A DNA stretch of 64,000 nucleotides from Archivesica marissinica (GCA_014843695.1 CM026390.1:17896942-17960941), one strand, 5' to 3'; numbered from the stretch's first letter, positions 45,240 to 56,370 are shown. The notes: generated by a model not told the origin, from the sequence alone. Numbers and translations: made by a program.

Positions 45240-46254
45240 ACTTTCTCACACCAAGCATTCTCACAACCATACACACATTCATACAGCATACGCACGTATC
45301 AGCAGGTACAGAAGCACTCTCACTTCCATACACACATTCATACAGCATACGCACGTATCAGCAGGTACAGAAGCACTCTCACAACCATACACACATTCAT
45401 ACAGCATATGCACGTATCAGCAGGTACAGAAGCACTCTCACAACCATACACACATTCATACAGCATACGCACGTATCAGCAGGTACAGAAGCACTCTCAC
45501 AACCATACACACATTCATACAGCATACGCACATACAACAAGCAGGTACAGAAGCACTCTCACAACCATACACACATTCATACAGCATACGCACATAGCAG
45601 GTACAGAAACACTCTCACAACCATACACACATTCATACAGCATACGTACGTATCAGCAGGTACAGAAACACTCTCACTACCATACACACTATCATACAGC
45701 ATATACACATATCAGCAGGTACAGAAGCACTCTCACAACCATACACACATTCATACAGCATACGCACGTATCAGCAGGTACAGAAACACTCTCACAACCA
45801 TACACACATTCATACAGCATACGCACGTATCAGCAGGTACAGAAGCACTCTCACTACCATACACACATTCATACAGCATACGCACGTATCAGCAGGTACA
45901 GAAACACTCTCACAACCATACACACATTCACACAGCATACGCACGTATCAGCAGGTACATAAGCACTCTTACTACCATACACACATTCATACAGTACACG
46001 CACGTATCAGCAGGTACAGAAGCACTCTCACTATCATACACACATTCACACAGCATACACATGTATCACAAGGTACAGAAGCACTCTCACAACCATACAC
46101 ACATTCATACAGCATATGCACGTATCACCAGGTACAGAAACACTCTCACTACCATACACACATTCATACAGCATACGCACGTATCAGCAGGTACAGAACT
46201 CTCACAACCATACACACATTCATACAGCATACGCACGTATCAGCAGGTACAGAA
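45240..46254. repeat. 59-bp minisatellite, about 17 copies
   Basis: CGCACGTATCAGCAGGTACA recurs every 59 bp with CATACACACATTCATACAGC. A few units are shortened, which shifts the reading frame. Confidence 0.95.
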
Positions 46255-47337
46255 ACAAATTCAGTATGTGTACGAGATACTACCGTATTCCAAATATATG
46301 TTTATTTACATTTGTTGGAATAAGTTTATAATACAGTCCTAAAACTAACAAAACATTAATATGCGGGGAATTTATTCCATTATGTCATATGGTATTTCCG
46401 CAATCCGTAATCTATGTTCTAAAGACACATATTGTATATATAAGTCCCTTGTTTTATTTATTGTCTACATTAAAAGAGGTGTGTAATAATAAACCCCATG
46501 TTCCTATAGTAAGGAATTGGGAGATTTTGGTTGTGATAGCAACCACAACTTTCATAATAATTCCATAAAAGAAAATAACACAATGCCTTCAATATTCATA
46601 CCAATAAATCAGGCTACAGTAATGGGTTAATGAATTTTAAATAATGTTTCACATATTTACACCAAACCACTCAAATTATTATTATTATTATTATACCATT
46701 CTTAATGAGCGCCCTTATCATATAAAGATTACACGTTTATACGCGCTTTACATAAACATGTAACATAACACACATATAACAATAAAAATCAAAAGATTAC
46801 AAAATATAGAATGCAGGGCTAAAAGCATGTGATAAAAGTACGGAATTTGTTTTATATAATTTCGATTTTTACATGTTTTAAATAGTACACTTATACTGAT
46901 AAGGAACCTACTTAAAATATGGATTGTACAGTAGATACACAAAATAAGAAATTATGGATTAACACAACAACATATAAACCATATGATGCAAACTTTACGA
47001 AATGGAAGGATAATTGAAATTAAAGACATCACCCTAGGGCATAATAAAATCGTTTACAATACTATCATGAATAATAAAGTACAAACAATATAATATAATT
47101 TTAAAGTAAAATGTTTTAGAGAAAACATAATAAATGGATAGTACTAAATACTACTTATAATCCGACTGATACTACTTTCGAGAGATATCCCACGGGTTTC
47201 AGGCAATGTCTGCACTGTCTGTTCATCCATTCTGGAGAACATATGGCTGGAACTTTCTCTGTCGGGAAAAGGCTTAAGATCAAAGGGATCGACGCTTGAA
47301 TAGGATAGAAACAATGGGTCGTATGAGTTATGTGGAA
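46255..47337. other. No gene seen in about 1.1 kb
   Basis: AT-rich, with an (ATT)n run near 46675. Confidence 0.55.
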
Positions 47338-47544
47338 GTCGTGATAGCGCTGTGGATGCGTGTTCGCTACAGGTGCCCCGCTGGAGCCGTTACGATTGTG
47401 CCCTTAGGCAAGGCATTTAAATTCCACATTACCCCTTCTCTCTCCTTCATGGCGATGGATTCCATCAGGAATGAGGTCTCGAGAGTGATTAATATAAGTT
47501 GAAAGAACATGTTTCGCAATCGAGCTCAAATAAATCTGTATAAA
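47338..47544 (+). mobile_element. SINE family D, copy 5
   Basis: GTCGTGATAGCGCTGTGGAT head with B box lost; body and tail present. Confidence 0.85.
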
Positions 47545-47754
47545 CTAAGCTATGAGTTATCAGACACGTGTTTAGTTTCCGCATTAACCAACTACTGGAC
47601 CCTGTTTGGCTTCTTTTATAAGTTCATATTGTATTTGTTTTATTAGTATGAATCCAAGTACATTTCGATAGTTGTCCAGACATTTTGTGGGAGGTGTGTG
47701 ATGGTCGTGAAGCCACCCCAGACACTGAATCTTCAGTATCAATTGTATCGAAAT

Positions 47755-48205
47755 TAGGGATGGCAACAAATAACGATGAAACTATTCGAATATTTGGCTG
47801 GAGAGGTATTCGAATATTTGGCTGGAGAGGTATTCGAATATTTGGCTGGAGAGGTATTCGAATATTTGGCTGGAGAGGTATTCGAATATTTGGCTGGAGA
47901 GGTATTCGAATATTCGAATATTTGGCTGGAGAGGTATTCGAATATTTGGCTGGAGAGGTATTCGAATATTCGAATATTTGGCTGGAGAGGTATTCGAATA
48001 TTCGAATATTCTTTTGAATGTTATCAAAAACTCTTATAAAAATTGCCTAACTAACCTAATTTCTGTCTTATGTGTAAACGTCATCTTCTTCAAATTATTA
48101 TTGAGATATAATATTTTTTCCAAATATTCGAATAGTTGAATAGTATTCGAATATTTGGACGTTCGAGTAAATGTTCGAATATTCGAATATTTGTTGCCAT
48201 CCCTA
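47755..48205. mobile_element. hAT-type MITE with 18-bp TIR and 8-bp target duplication
   Basis: Ends TAGGGATGGCAACAAATA are perfect inverted repeats; ATCGAAAT flanks both sides (47747-47754, 48206-48213). Eight-base duplications and a short TAGGG-type terminus fit hAT. The interior contains a 24-bp minisatellite of ATTCGAATATTTGGCTGG-AGAGGT units. No transposase. Confidence 0.93.
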
Positions 48206-48300
48206 ATCGAAATACATGATATTGTCACTGACGAATTCTTCACGGAATAATCTAGTTTTTCCTCTCACTATTTACTACAGGCAGGGGATGTTGCATTACG

Positions 48301-48460
48301 TGGAGCCGTTACGATTGTGCCCTTATGCAAGGTATTTAAATTCCACGTTGCCTCTTCTCTCTCCCTCGTGGCGATGGATTCCATCAGGAATGAGGTCTCG
48401 AGAGTGATTAATATAAGTTGTAAGAACTTGCTTCGCAATCGAGCTCAAATACATTTGTAT
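48301..48460 (+). mobile_element. SINE family D, 5'-truncated
   Basis: Starts TGGAGCCGTTACGATTGTG and ends in AATACATTTGTAT. Confidence 0.85.
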
Positions 48461-48775
48461 TAACTGCATTACGTGCTCTTCTCTTTCCGCGTGCTATGGT
48501 CAACACTGATTGGTTCGCAATTCCCTTTATACAAGTTCAATTCATATGCTGTAGAACGTTTTTTTCTTTTCTGTCCGCGTATTTTGGTCGACATTGATCG
48601 TTGGCGCAAATTTCTTTGTACACCAGTTCAATTCATATTTAATGACAACTCACGAAAGGTGTGCATGTTCTTGCTAATCCCGTTGTCACATTACAAAAAA
48701 CACATGTTGCTATAGTTACATGTCACATTAAAGTCCAACTCATCCAGGAAAGGCTGGATGTAATAAACGAGGACG

Positions 48776-48904
48776 TGTTTTCCTTGCGCTGAAATATGCT
48801 TAGCTATCATGTTGGACATGTTTTCCTTGCGCTGAAATATGCTCAGCTATCCTGTTGGACATGTTTTCCTTGCGCTGAAATATGCTCAGCTATCATGTTG
48901 TTCA
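48776..48904. repeat. 43-bp tandem repeat, 3 copies
   Basis: TGTTTTCCTTGCGCTGAAAT at 48776, 48819 and 48862. Confidence 0.95.
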
Positions 48905-49205
48905 TAGGAACAAGAACGTGTACATTCTGCAAGTACAACATATTGATGAAGATTTACTACATTGCTACTTGAACCTGGATGTACAGGATCCAAACTGGTG
49001 TATTAATATTCGAGTAAAATGGTTCGTCTTGTTTCATTTCTCAGTAGAAAAGTTTCGTCCCAAAATCGCAATCTTTAAATTGTTTCTACACGTCATAGTT
49101 TATAAATTATATTATTGCATACGTTACTATAAATAGTAACACATTTAATGGTAGAAAAGCAAAATATCTGGTCGACGCGGACAATATATTTCGATTTTCG
49201 GCTCT

Positions 49206-49241
49206 GCCGGGCCAATATCGGATATTCGATATTGGCCCGGC
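49206..49241. repeat. Perfect 15-bp-arm palindrome with GGGCCAATATC
   Basis: GCCGGGCCAATATCG, six bases, then its reverse complement. It contains a CCAAT core in both orientations. Confidence 0.95.
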
Positions 49242-49309
49242 ACGCGCCGAGAACGAATCACGAGCACGTGTCACAGGTAGCAACAACATAGTAACTACAT
49301 TGTGTAAAC

Positions 49310-49468
49310 ATGGCCGCCGAAGCAACACTAAAGTCGTTGTCTGACAGATTGTTGTCTCTTGACGGTAAAATGGCTGAGCGAAATAAGCAAATAACGTATG
49401 CAATAAAGACGTTATTAAACGGCTGCGGTGGGCCATTTGTGGATATTGGCGCACCTATCCGACATTAG
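49310..49468 (+). CDS. Candidate 52-codon ORF or first exon
   Basis: ATG with A at -3 and G at +4 in AAACATGGCC, encoding a peptide beginning MAAEATLKSLSDRLLSLDGK, helical and charged, ending at a TAG. No domain recognised. Its last third lies in the left arm of an inverted repeat. The upstream 100 bp hold a CCAAT palindrome and relatively many CpG. It may be a real small gene, a first exon, or a captured fragment; no splice donor was established. Confidence 0.25.
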   Translation: MAAEATLKSLSDRLLSLDGKMAERNKQITYAIKTLLNGCGGPFVDIGAPIRH

Positions 49469-49552
49469 CCCTCGGGCCGTTAGGCCCTCGGGCCAATATC
49501 TCCATAGGGTGCGCCAATATCCACAAATGGCCCACCTCCGCGGTTTAATAAC
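49411..49552. repeat. 45-bp-arm inverted repeat with CCGTTAGGCC centre
   Basis: 49411-49455 pairs with 49508-49552 apart from a cluster of about four mismatches (GGCTGC versus CGCGGA). The centre contains GCCCTCGGGCC twice in direct order around GTTA, so CCGTTAGGCC lies at 49477-49486. Confidence 0.9.
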
Positions 49553-50863
49553 CTCTAACTATTGATCTTGTATTTGTTTGATCCGGAGAACTATTTATTC
49601 TGTACAAATGGCCAGGGATTATGAAAAATGCATACAGTGAGTGGGCTGTGTTTACCTGTTTGATTCTCCATATATTCTCCATTTGATTCTCCACATACTG
49701 ATAATGTTTGTACCATATATCTTATTTAATTCACCCGTAACATGTTTGTAAATTTGAGTTGTATTGTACATTGAATATAAAGAATGCAATAAAATATGAT
49801 TAAACTAAACTAAATATGTTTGGTCCAAATAAAATGAGAGTTCCAGTTTGAGCGTAGTGATTACATTTTATATCTGTTTCGTCATTTCGTATACTCCAGT
49901 TCTGTCGGATTGCAAAGGACAATCCAAAAACAAACACACAGGAAATCTCCAATGCAGATTATTAGTTTGGCGATTATGCTGCACCGTAGTATAAATCGAG
50001 CACTATTTTATTGGAATTAAGTCTAAATATACACGATCTACAATCTGATTCGACATAATAATATTTACTGGTATTTACTCTGATTGTAGATTCAACGAAA
50101 ATCGTTCATAAACAGGTGCAACCTGCCTTCGGATATTTCCATATCATTTCGTGTTCCTTTACAGCAGTGGAAATCCGAGAACAGGTATCGGGATACATTG
50201 GGAGGGTGTAGTCCTATTGTTCCCACTTATATAAAATTAGGTAAAAACGGGTGTGGGACGGATAGACATGCAGACAGACAGAATGTGTTTAAGAGTGTTT
50301 AAGATCAAATACAATCAAACGGACGGACAGACAGACACGCAGACAGACAGCAACTATATATATACATACCATGAACCTGTAACCACCAACAACAAGACTT
50401 TGTCCACCGCGTTTGTTGCGGACAAACTCAATTTGAACTTGTGCATTCGCCATAACTTTAAGTTGTATGCATTTGACATATATGTCTACTGGACAACAGC
50501 AATTGGGAATAAAAGGATTAAACCATTGGGAGACTGCAGTTTCATGCCTATAAGTAAGAATTGTTCCCATATTTCACATAGTTAATGTGGACATTAACTG
50601 ATTTAGACAATAACAAACTCGGCTTATGAACGCTCTCATTAATGGACTCTATTTTGGTCCATACTACAAAACAGATGGTGTTATTTTGAATAAATTGATT
50701 ATATTCTTATTTTATCTTGATAATCCCTAGCATATGTTTCACTATCTCTTTCTTCCGGGAAAGACAGTACAAGTAGCATGCATTAGCTAGCAGGTGAAAT
50801 ACTGTTAATCTATATTAAAGTCACTATATGTGATGTTTTCTTCTATGATAAAAATAATTGATT
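49553..50863. other. No gene seen in about 1.3 kb
   Basis: Contains a CAGA-rich simple stretch at about 50265-50350; otherwise nothing recognised. Confidence 0.55.
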
Positions 50864-51112
50864 TAAACTTTATTTATTTTACAACGATTGCGAAGCAAGT
50901 TTTAGCAACTTATATTAATCACTCTCGTTGGCGCGATTGAAATCGCATACTATGTGGCCATTCGTGTGGGCGGAAACCGGAGTACCCGGAGAAAACCCAC
51001 CTGTCCGATCTGGCGACCACCACCGTACCATCTCACATACTTCCCGTTCCGAGGATCGAACTCGGGTTTCATTGGTGAGAAGCGAGCGCGCTAACCACTG
51101 CGCTATTCGGAC
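50864..51112 (-). mobile_element. SINE family B, copy 6
   Basis: Minus-strand full-length copy; plus-strand GAACTCGGGTTTCATTGG marks the B-box area. Confidence 0.88.
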
Positions 51113-51162
51113 TATTTCTTACGGAGGTTGGTGTACCAAGTACTGATTAACCACTGGAGCTA
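51113..51162 (+). mobile_element. SINE family E fragment fused to SINE B
   Basis: TTCTTACGGAGGTTGGTGTA and TACTGATTAACCACTGGAGC only. Confidence 0.7.
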
Positions 51163-51357
51163 ATGTCCACATAAAAATAATGAAATTTGTAATTGATATG
51201 CATATTTATCTTGGTGTTATCTTTAGTAAAATACCATGTACATGTACACATATTTAATATTGTAAATAATGGCCCAAGTTGTGTAATCATGAATAAATAA
51301 TAGCTTAAGCAATAAACAATAGTTATTTCTTTGAATAAACATAGTCCGGTATATTAC

Positions 51358-51575
51358 TTGGCAACATTACACTGAGACTCATTAATCTCCGCCAAAACCT
51401 TCGTAAGTTTCCGTGAACTACGACCAGGACATGCGTTAGGTTTGTACCGTTAATATTTGAATCAAGTCAGTAAGTAAGTGTACCATAATCTAAGGCTCAT
51501 ATTTTACTTCGGGAATCCGATTATTAACGAAGTAAGTTCACGGAATATGCAAATGTCTCAGTTTAATATTGCCAA
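51358..51575. mobile_element. TIR element, about 218 bp, inserted in a dispersed repeat
   Basis: 21-bp ends with two mismatches (TTGGCAA ... ACTGAGAC / GTCTCAGT ... TTGCCAA). Flanking DNA on both sides resembles the uninterrupted stretch at 57350-57410. No clear target duplication. Confidence 0.6.
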
Positions 51576-51844
51576 ACAATAAATAGTATGTACATACATG
51601 TAGGCTTGAGGAGAAAGCAACCTGCTTGTATGGTTACCTCTTTCCTACAATACAAGTTATTTCATAGTCAGGCGTTAGTATAAATTAATATGCTATTTAA
51701 ACTTTTAATAATTAATTATTGAGCAACAGAAACACAGGACAATAGTCGTCTGCGCAGCACAGACGTCTTAGTAAGCACACGCTAGCGCCATAAACGTCAA
51801 CTCTACGTATATAACTACGTGACGTGTGGAGTATCGCCTCCGTT

Positions 51845-51979
51845 CGATCCCCCCGTCTGACCCTGGGTCTCACTGTGTATCATTGCACTATCCTCCAAAT
51901 ATCTAAAATGACTAATCTCTCCAGGAGGCGTCGCACATATGGGCTACCGGTAGCGACGATAAATAAACGTCAAACACAC
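51845..51979 (+). mobile_element. SINE family A with internal deletion
   Basis: CCGTCTGACCCTGGGTCTCA joins the head end straight to the late body; tail complete. Confidence 0.8.
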
Positions 51980-51986
51980 ACAACAT

Positions 51987-52215
51987 CGCCTCCGTGGTCG
52001 AGTGGTTACAATTGCTGATTTGTATACCACTGTAACCCATCATCACTAATGGTCACGGGTTCGAGCCCTGCTCAGAACGGATCTCTTTATATGACAAAGT
52101 TGCATATTTCTTACGGAGGTTGGTGCACCGAGTACTGATTAACCACTGGAGCTTGTTGTTAAGTAAACTGCCCGTCGCTGAAATGAGCAACCGGTAGCGA
52201 CGCTAAATAAACTTA
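51987..52215 (+). mobile_element. SINE family E with SINE A tail (chimera), copy 2
   Basis: Class II head and E body, then CTGCCC followed by GTCGCTGAAATGAGCAACCG and GTAGCGACGCTAAATAAAC. Confidence 0.85.
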
Positions 52216-52598
52216 ATTAAAAGATGCCTCTCTCAACGTCATATTGCACGGAACAAACATATACAATTATATATCAAGACAACAGCATTACAAATATTGT
52301 ACAGAGTGTCGTAGGACAGAATTCCCAATTACTAATATTGTCATTTGGATTTATTGAAATGTATTTTGCTAGTCAGAAACAATGATTGCTATACATTGGA
52401 GTGACGTCTTGGCTTTCACATATATCCCCTTTCTTAGTTTACTAAGAACTCCACCACGCTCACTACGATCACTAGTATACTGTTCACACTCTCTAATGTT
52501 ATGTTTGTATATCTCTTCCTCCAAACAGTTTCAGGCGATCACATTCATGACTTCTCCCACTGTCATGTCCTGTGTATCCATCTCCATAGTCTGTGCGT

Positions 52599-52755
52599 AA
52601 CACCGTGCACGTAAAAGAACCAGAGGAGATTCTGGAATGGGTCTCTGTCTGTATCATTACACTATCCTCCAAAAATCTAAATTGACTAATCTCTTCAGGA
52701 GTCGTCGCTCATATGGGCAACCGGTAGCGACGATAAATAAACGTAAAACATACAC
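52599..52755 (+). mobile_element. SINE family A, 5'-truncated
   Basis: Starts at ACACCGTGCACGTAAAAGAA; tail complete. Confidence 0.85.
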
Positions 52756-52796
52756 ACACTGTAAGACACTTATCATTCTTTGTGATGATCTCTAAA

Positions 52797-53004
52797 CAGT
52801 CTTTCAGATGGGAAATTAAACTGAGGTCTCGTGTCTCGTGTCGGTGCTGTATACCCTGCTCGTAAATGAAACAGAGGATATTCTAGACTGGGTCTCTGTC
52901 TGTATCATTGCACTATCCTCCAACAGTCTAACTTGACTAATCTCTTCAGGAGGCGTCGCTCATATGGGCAACCGGTAGCGACGATAAATAAAGGTAAACA
53001 CACA
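52797..53004 (+). mobile_element. SINE family A, 5'-truncated, next to the previous copy
   Basis: Starts at AGTCTTTCAGATGGGAAATT; a short internal duplication (TCTCGTGTCTCGTGTCGG) is present. Confidence 0.85.
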
Positions 53005-53058
53005 CACTCTCTATAATCTGCTTCTCGTCTTTGTTGCTCGAAACAGTGTATTGCTTGA

Positions 53059-54045
53059 TTACGTTATCCCACTGTTGATACTCGTTCGATGTTCATCTAG
53101 CGATATGGTATTCAGTTCACTGGTAATGTACGATCGTCTTAATTCCCCACCCGCACTTCTACATAACAGTAAGGATTTAAATGAGCTCCGAAATATTTGG
53201 TTCCTGTATCCATAGATGATCCAGTTTACTGATGAGTTAAGTAATCCAGAAACCAGGCTATATCTACGGAAACGTTGCGTCAGGGGCGTCTCTTTAAACG
53301 TCGTAATCATGGCAGCACACATATATGGCAACCAGCATATCAAAAATGTTCCAAAAACTATTGTCATAGTGATCAGCTGATACAAGTCTTTCTTCGTTTT
53401 TGCGTGAACCATTAGTCCACACTCGATATTGGGCGTTCTACGCGCTACTTTAAATGTTATCCGTATGGCTAGTGCGTACATGATTACGTTAACCGAAAGT
53501 ACAAACACAAAACACCAGTTTATTAATAATTTGTATGTCGATGATAAGAATTCGTCACTTACACAACTTGTATTGTTTTCACCGTATGTGTTAAAGAGAT
53601 AAAAATGAACTGTGCCGTTTGCAACTACGATTATCCAACCGACAAGTATCACTGCCACCACCTTCCTCTTGGTAAAGTAAATCTTCGTCTTTAAGGGATA
53701 AGCTAGGGACACAAACCGTTCAATAGATATATGTAGCATGCACATACACGAAGATCCGAGGCAAATTACAAAAGCAGCGACCTTTCCTAAACACAGATAT
53801 TTACTTTTTGGTAGTATTCCTTGTCCGCTGTCCATTTCTGCACCGTCAACAAGTAAGTAGTAGGGTATTAAGATCAGACCAACAAGCAGGTCAGAGACTG
53901 CGAGATTCCCGATAAACAGATACATATTTGATCTAAGTCGTTTAAATTGCACAATACTCAGCAGTATTAGTCCATTACCTATCACTATTGATATCGCTAT
54001 TACAACGTACATGGCTATCCATGCCGAAGAAACTATATGTTCCAT
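53059..54045 (-). CDS. Class A (rhodopsin-like) G-protein-coupled receptor, intronless
   Basis: 328 aa with seven hydrophobic segments; a plasma-membrane receptor signalling through G proteins. Landmarks: GN at 23-24 (TM1 Asn), LAVSD with Asp52 (TM2), Cys85 at the TM3 start and Cys161 in loop 2 (probable disulphide), ERF at 109-111 in place of DRY, Trp137 in TM4, CWLPY in TM6, NWIIY replacing NPxxY in TM7, then a 40-residue tail rich in Ser/Thr. Sequons at Asn157/158 lie in loop 2, not at the N terminus, which is very short. TM5 lacks the usual Pro. The TM7 region (NSSVNWIIYGYRNQIFRSSF) recalls adenosine and melanocortin receptors; the ligand is unknown. The start is the first ATG after an in-frame TGA. 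Confidence 0.9.
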   Translation of the reverse strand: MEHIVSSAWIAMYVVIAISIVIGNGLILLSIVQFKRLRSNMYLFIGNLAVSDLLVGLILIPYYLLVDGAEMDSGQGILPKSKYLCLGKVAAFVICLGSSCMCMLHISIERFVSLAYPLKTKIYFTKRKVVAVILVGWIIVVANGTVHFYLFNTYGENNTSCVSDEFLSSTYKLLINWCFVFVLSVNVIMYALAIRITFKVARRTPNIECGLMVHAKTKKDLYQLITMTIVFGTFLICWLPYMCAAMITTFKETPLTQRFRRYSLVSGLLNSSVNWIIYGYRNQIFRSSFKSLLLCRSAGGELRRSYITSELNTISLDEHRTSINSGIT

Positions 54046-54064
54046 ATTATCTGTATGTGTTTCT

Positions 54065-54247
54065 CATGTCCGATACATTCCACCATGTCCGATACAATCC
54101 ATCATGTCCGATACATTCCATCATATCCGATATATTCCATTATGTCCGAAATGTTCCATTATATCCGATACATTCCATCATATCCGATACATTCCATTAT
54201 GTCCGAAATGTTCCATTATGTCCGATATGTTCCATTATGTCCGATAT
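54065..54247. repeat. 19-bp tandem repeat just upstream of the GPCR start, about 9-10 copies
   Basis: TGTCCGATACATTCCATCA units every 19 bp (54067, 54086 ...). On the gene's strand every unit offers ATGG and CATG strings, so several upstream ATGs would be in the leader if transcribed. Confidence 0.93.
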
Positions 54248-55129
54248 GCAAATCATTCATTGCGCAATGGAAGAAATGGTAGAAAAAATGTCCCCACCCC
54301 ACTGTCATTAAATGCAAGACTATTACCAGACCACTGTTTGACAACACTTCAGATATGCGGGAATCGATTTGATTGGCCCACACAAATTGGGATATCATCA
54401 CAGACAAGTGTTGACGCTATTTAGTGAACCTTTTAGCACTTAATTCCGTGGCAACCCTGTATGTTGATCTTGCAATAACTATTTTGCCAATACTATTTGG
54501 TTAAATAGCTGTGTTCAAATAAACAGCTTCACATTCGTAAACGTTAAAGAGACATACGCTGTCACGAGCCTCTCTTTCTTCTTATATCTATTTTCTGATA
54601 TCAATGCTCTAACAAGGGTCTATCCTATCGTAGACTAGCTGGAGTTGTCTAGGGGGTTTCTCTAACTTAACGCCTCCATGGCTGGATAAAAATGCACTAA
54701 TATCTTAATAATTTTTCATTTCTTAAATAGCAGAATTAACATCTATAACAGACATTACGGCGCCAAACATCTGTGATGTTATACACTATTATTACGTGTT
54801 TATATGTCATCAAGAACGGCGGCGATTATCTTATATAACTGACCAGCTGCCTTCGGCTGTCAGAATATAATTTGTTCCCGCGCAAACAGAGAACTGAGAA
54901 TTTAGGCGCGAAAATAATAGCAGACGATTATACACAATACATAATAATCATAATATTACATGGTTAACAATGGGTCATATATATAAATAAATAAATGTAT
55001 TTATATAATACATTTCTATTTATATATGACAATAATTTATTCGTGCAAATATATTGTTTGTATTTTCTATCTTTTGCACAACGCATATGTTTTAGCCAAA
55101 TACAGTTCGTTTGTCATTGTATTTAAAAG
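54248..55129. other. No gene seen
   Basis: Probable upstream flank of the GPCR, no confident promoter element. CAGCTGCCTTCGGCTG near 54845 is a small hairpin. Confidence 0.5.
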
Positions 55130-55300
55130 TCGCGCCAACAGCTTAGGTCATACGGTGACTCTCCGGCTAGTATTGGTGAAGTAAGACCGCAAGCCAGCTG
55201 TATAGCTTCCTTTCTTGAAATAATATTCAACACCCCCCTAGTAAGATTCGAACCTACACCGGTGAGGGGCAAGTGATTTGAAGTCAAAATGGCCAAAAAG
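55130..55300 (-). mobile_element. SINE family F, copy 2, internally deleted
   Basis: Shares AGGTCAT-CGGTGACTCTCC, AAGCCAGCT and the GATTCGAACCTACACCGG head region with 12105-12352. Confidence 0.6.
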
Positions 55301-55355
55301 ACAATAAATTAAACATGAACTATAAGTAGACAAACCAAAATTGAACAGTTCTCTA

Positions 55356-55650
55356 CAGACGGATCTGTAGTCCAGTGGTAGCACGCTGGACTGGTAATCC
55401 AGGGATCGCAGGTTCGATCCCTCGCCTGACCCTAATAAAATTAACAGTCTTTCAGATGGGACGCTAAACCGAGGTCTCGTGTCGGTGCTTTACACCGTCC
55501 ACATAAAAGAACCAGAGGAGACGTTGGCATGGGTATCTGTCTGTATCATTGCACTATCCTCCAACAATCTAAAATGACTATTCTCTTCAGCAGGCGTCGC
55601 TCATATGGGCAAACAACCGGTAGCGACGATAAATAAACGTAAAACACACA
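55356..55650 (+). mobile_element. SINE family A, full length
   Basis: Head, body and tail all present; tail CGATAAATAAACGTAAAACA. Confidence 0.9.
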
Positions 55651-55744
55651 CAGAACGGGTCTCTGAGGCAAAATGATGCACCTCACAGTTTCAAGTCCCC
55701 AATAGTTGTGTATCAAATTATTTCATATGACTTTCTACACGGTT

Positions 55745-55830
55745 GCCAGAAACAATGATATTGAGGTACACCCCAGTTGTATGCGAACCTACCACAGTGA
55801 ATTGCATTGATTTGAAATCAACGACTATGG
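55745..55830 (-). mobile_element. SINE family F head fragment
   Basis: GCGAACCTACCACAGTGAAT and GATTTGAAATCAACGAC correspond to B box and anticodon arm on the minus strand. Confidence 0.45.
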
Positions 55831-56085
55831 TGCAGACGATAGCTTAGGCCCATATTCAAAACTAGTGTATGCATAATTGCATATATGACATAGTACAATT
55901 AATACACATATTATTCGGAATTATAAAATATAAAAGTATGGACATACCGCTTTAATGCTTATTTGGAGTTCAATTAACTGATCAAATATAAGAATCCATT
56001 CAGTATAACACGTTCCTTTATAGCATATGATGAGTGCATAGAGAATGTATAGGCGTTATTTACTGGCCTTGGCCCTTATTGGTTA

Positions 56086-56184
56086 TATATGTGGTCCTCT
56101 TTACATCCAAATTTTCGCATTTTCCCTTTATATATAAAGGTTTTTTAAGCCGAAACGTCGGATGTAGAGAGGACCACACATATA
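56086..56184. repeat. Hairpin with about 23-bp arms
   Basis: TATATGTGGTCCTCT-TACATCC pairs with GGATGTA-AGAGGACCACACATATA, one mismatch and a two-base bulge. Confidence 0.85.
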
Positions 56185-56189
56185 GTTTG

Positions 56190-56370
56190 ATAGTTTATTT
56201 TATTAAATTCCAGTAGTATATATATACAGTTAGCGAACAGTGCAAACATAATGCATACATTATATATATATACATAGTTTATTAAATTCCAGTAGGCGTT
56301 CAAGCCCATGAGGACATACATACATATATACAGTTAGCGAACAGTGCAAACATAATGCATACATTTTAAT
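56190..56370 (-). mobile_element. LINE 3'-end fragment, duplicated
   Basis: AGTTTATTAAATTCCAGTAG and CAAGCCCATGAGGACAT resemble the 3' ends seen at 60141-60215. CAGTTAGCGAACAGTGCAAA occurs twice. Confidence 0.5.

Noticed and set aside
45240..46254. CRISPR array
   Set aside because: Units are contiguous with no unique spacers, in a eukaryotic sequence with no cas genes; the same applies to all other arrays here.
56130..56160. GCCGAAACGTCG as a ribozyme or Penelope signature
   Set aside because: The upstream CTGATGA core needed for a hammerhead is absent and no RT frame is near.
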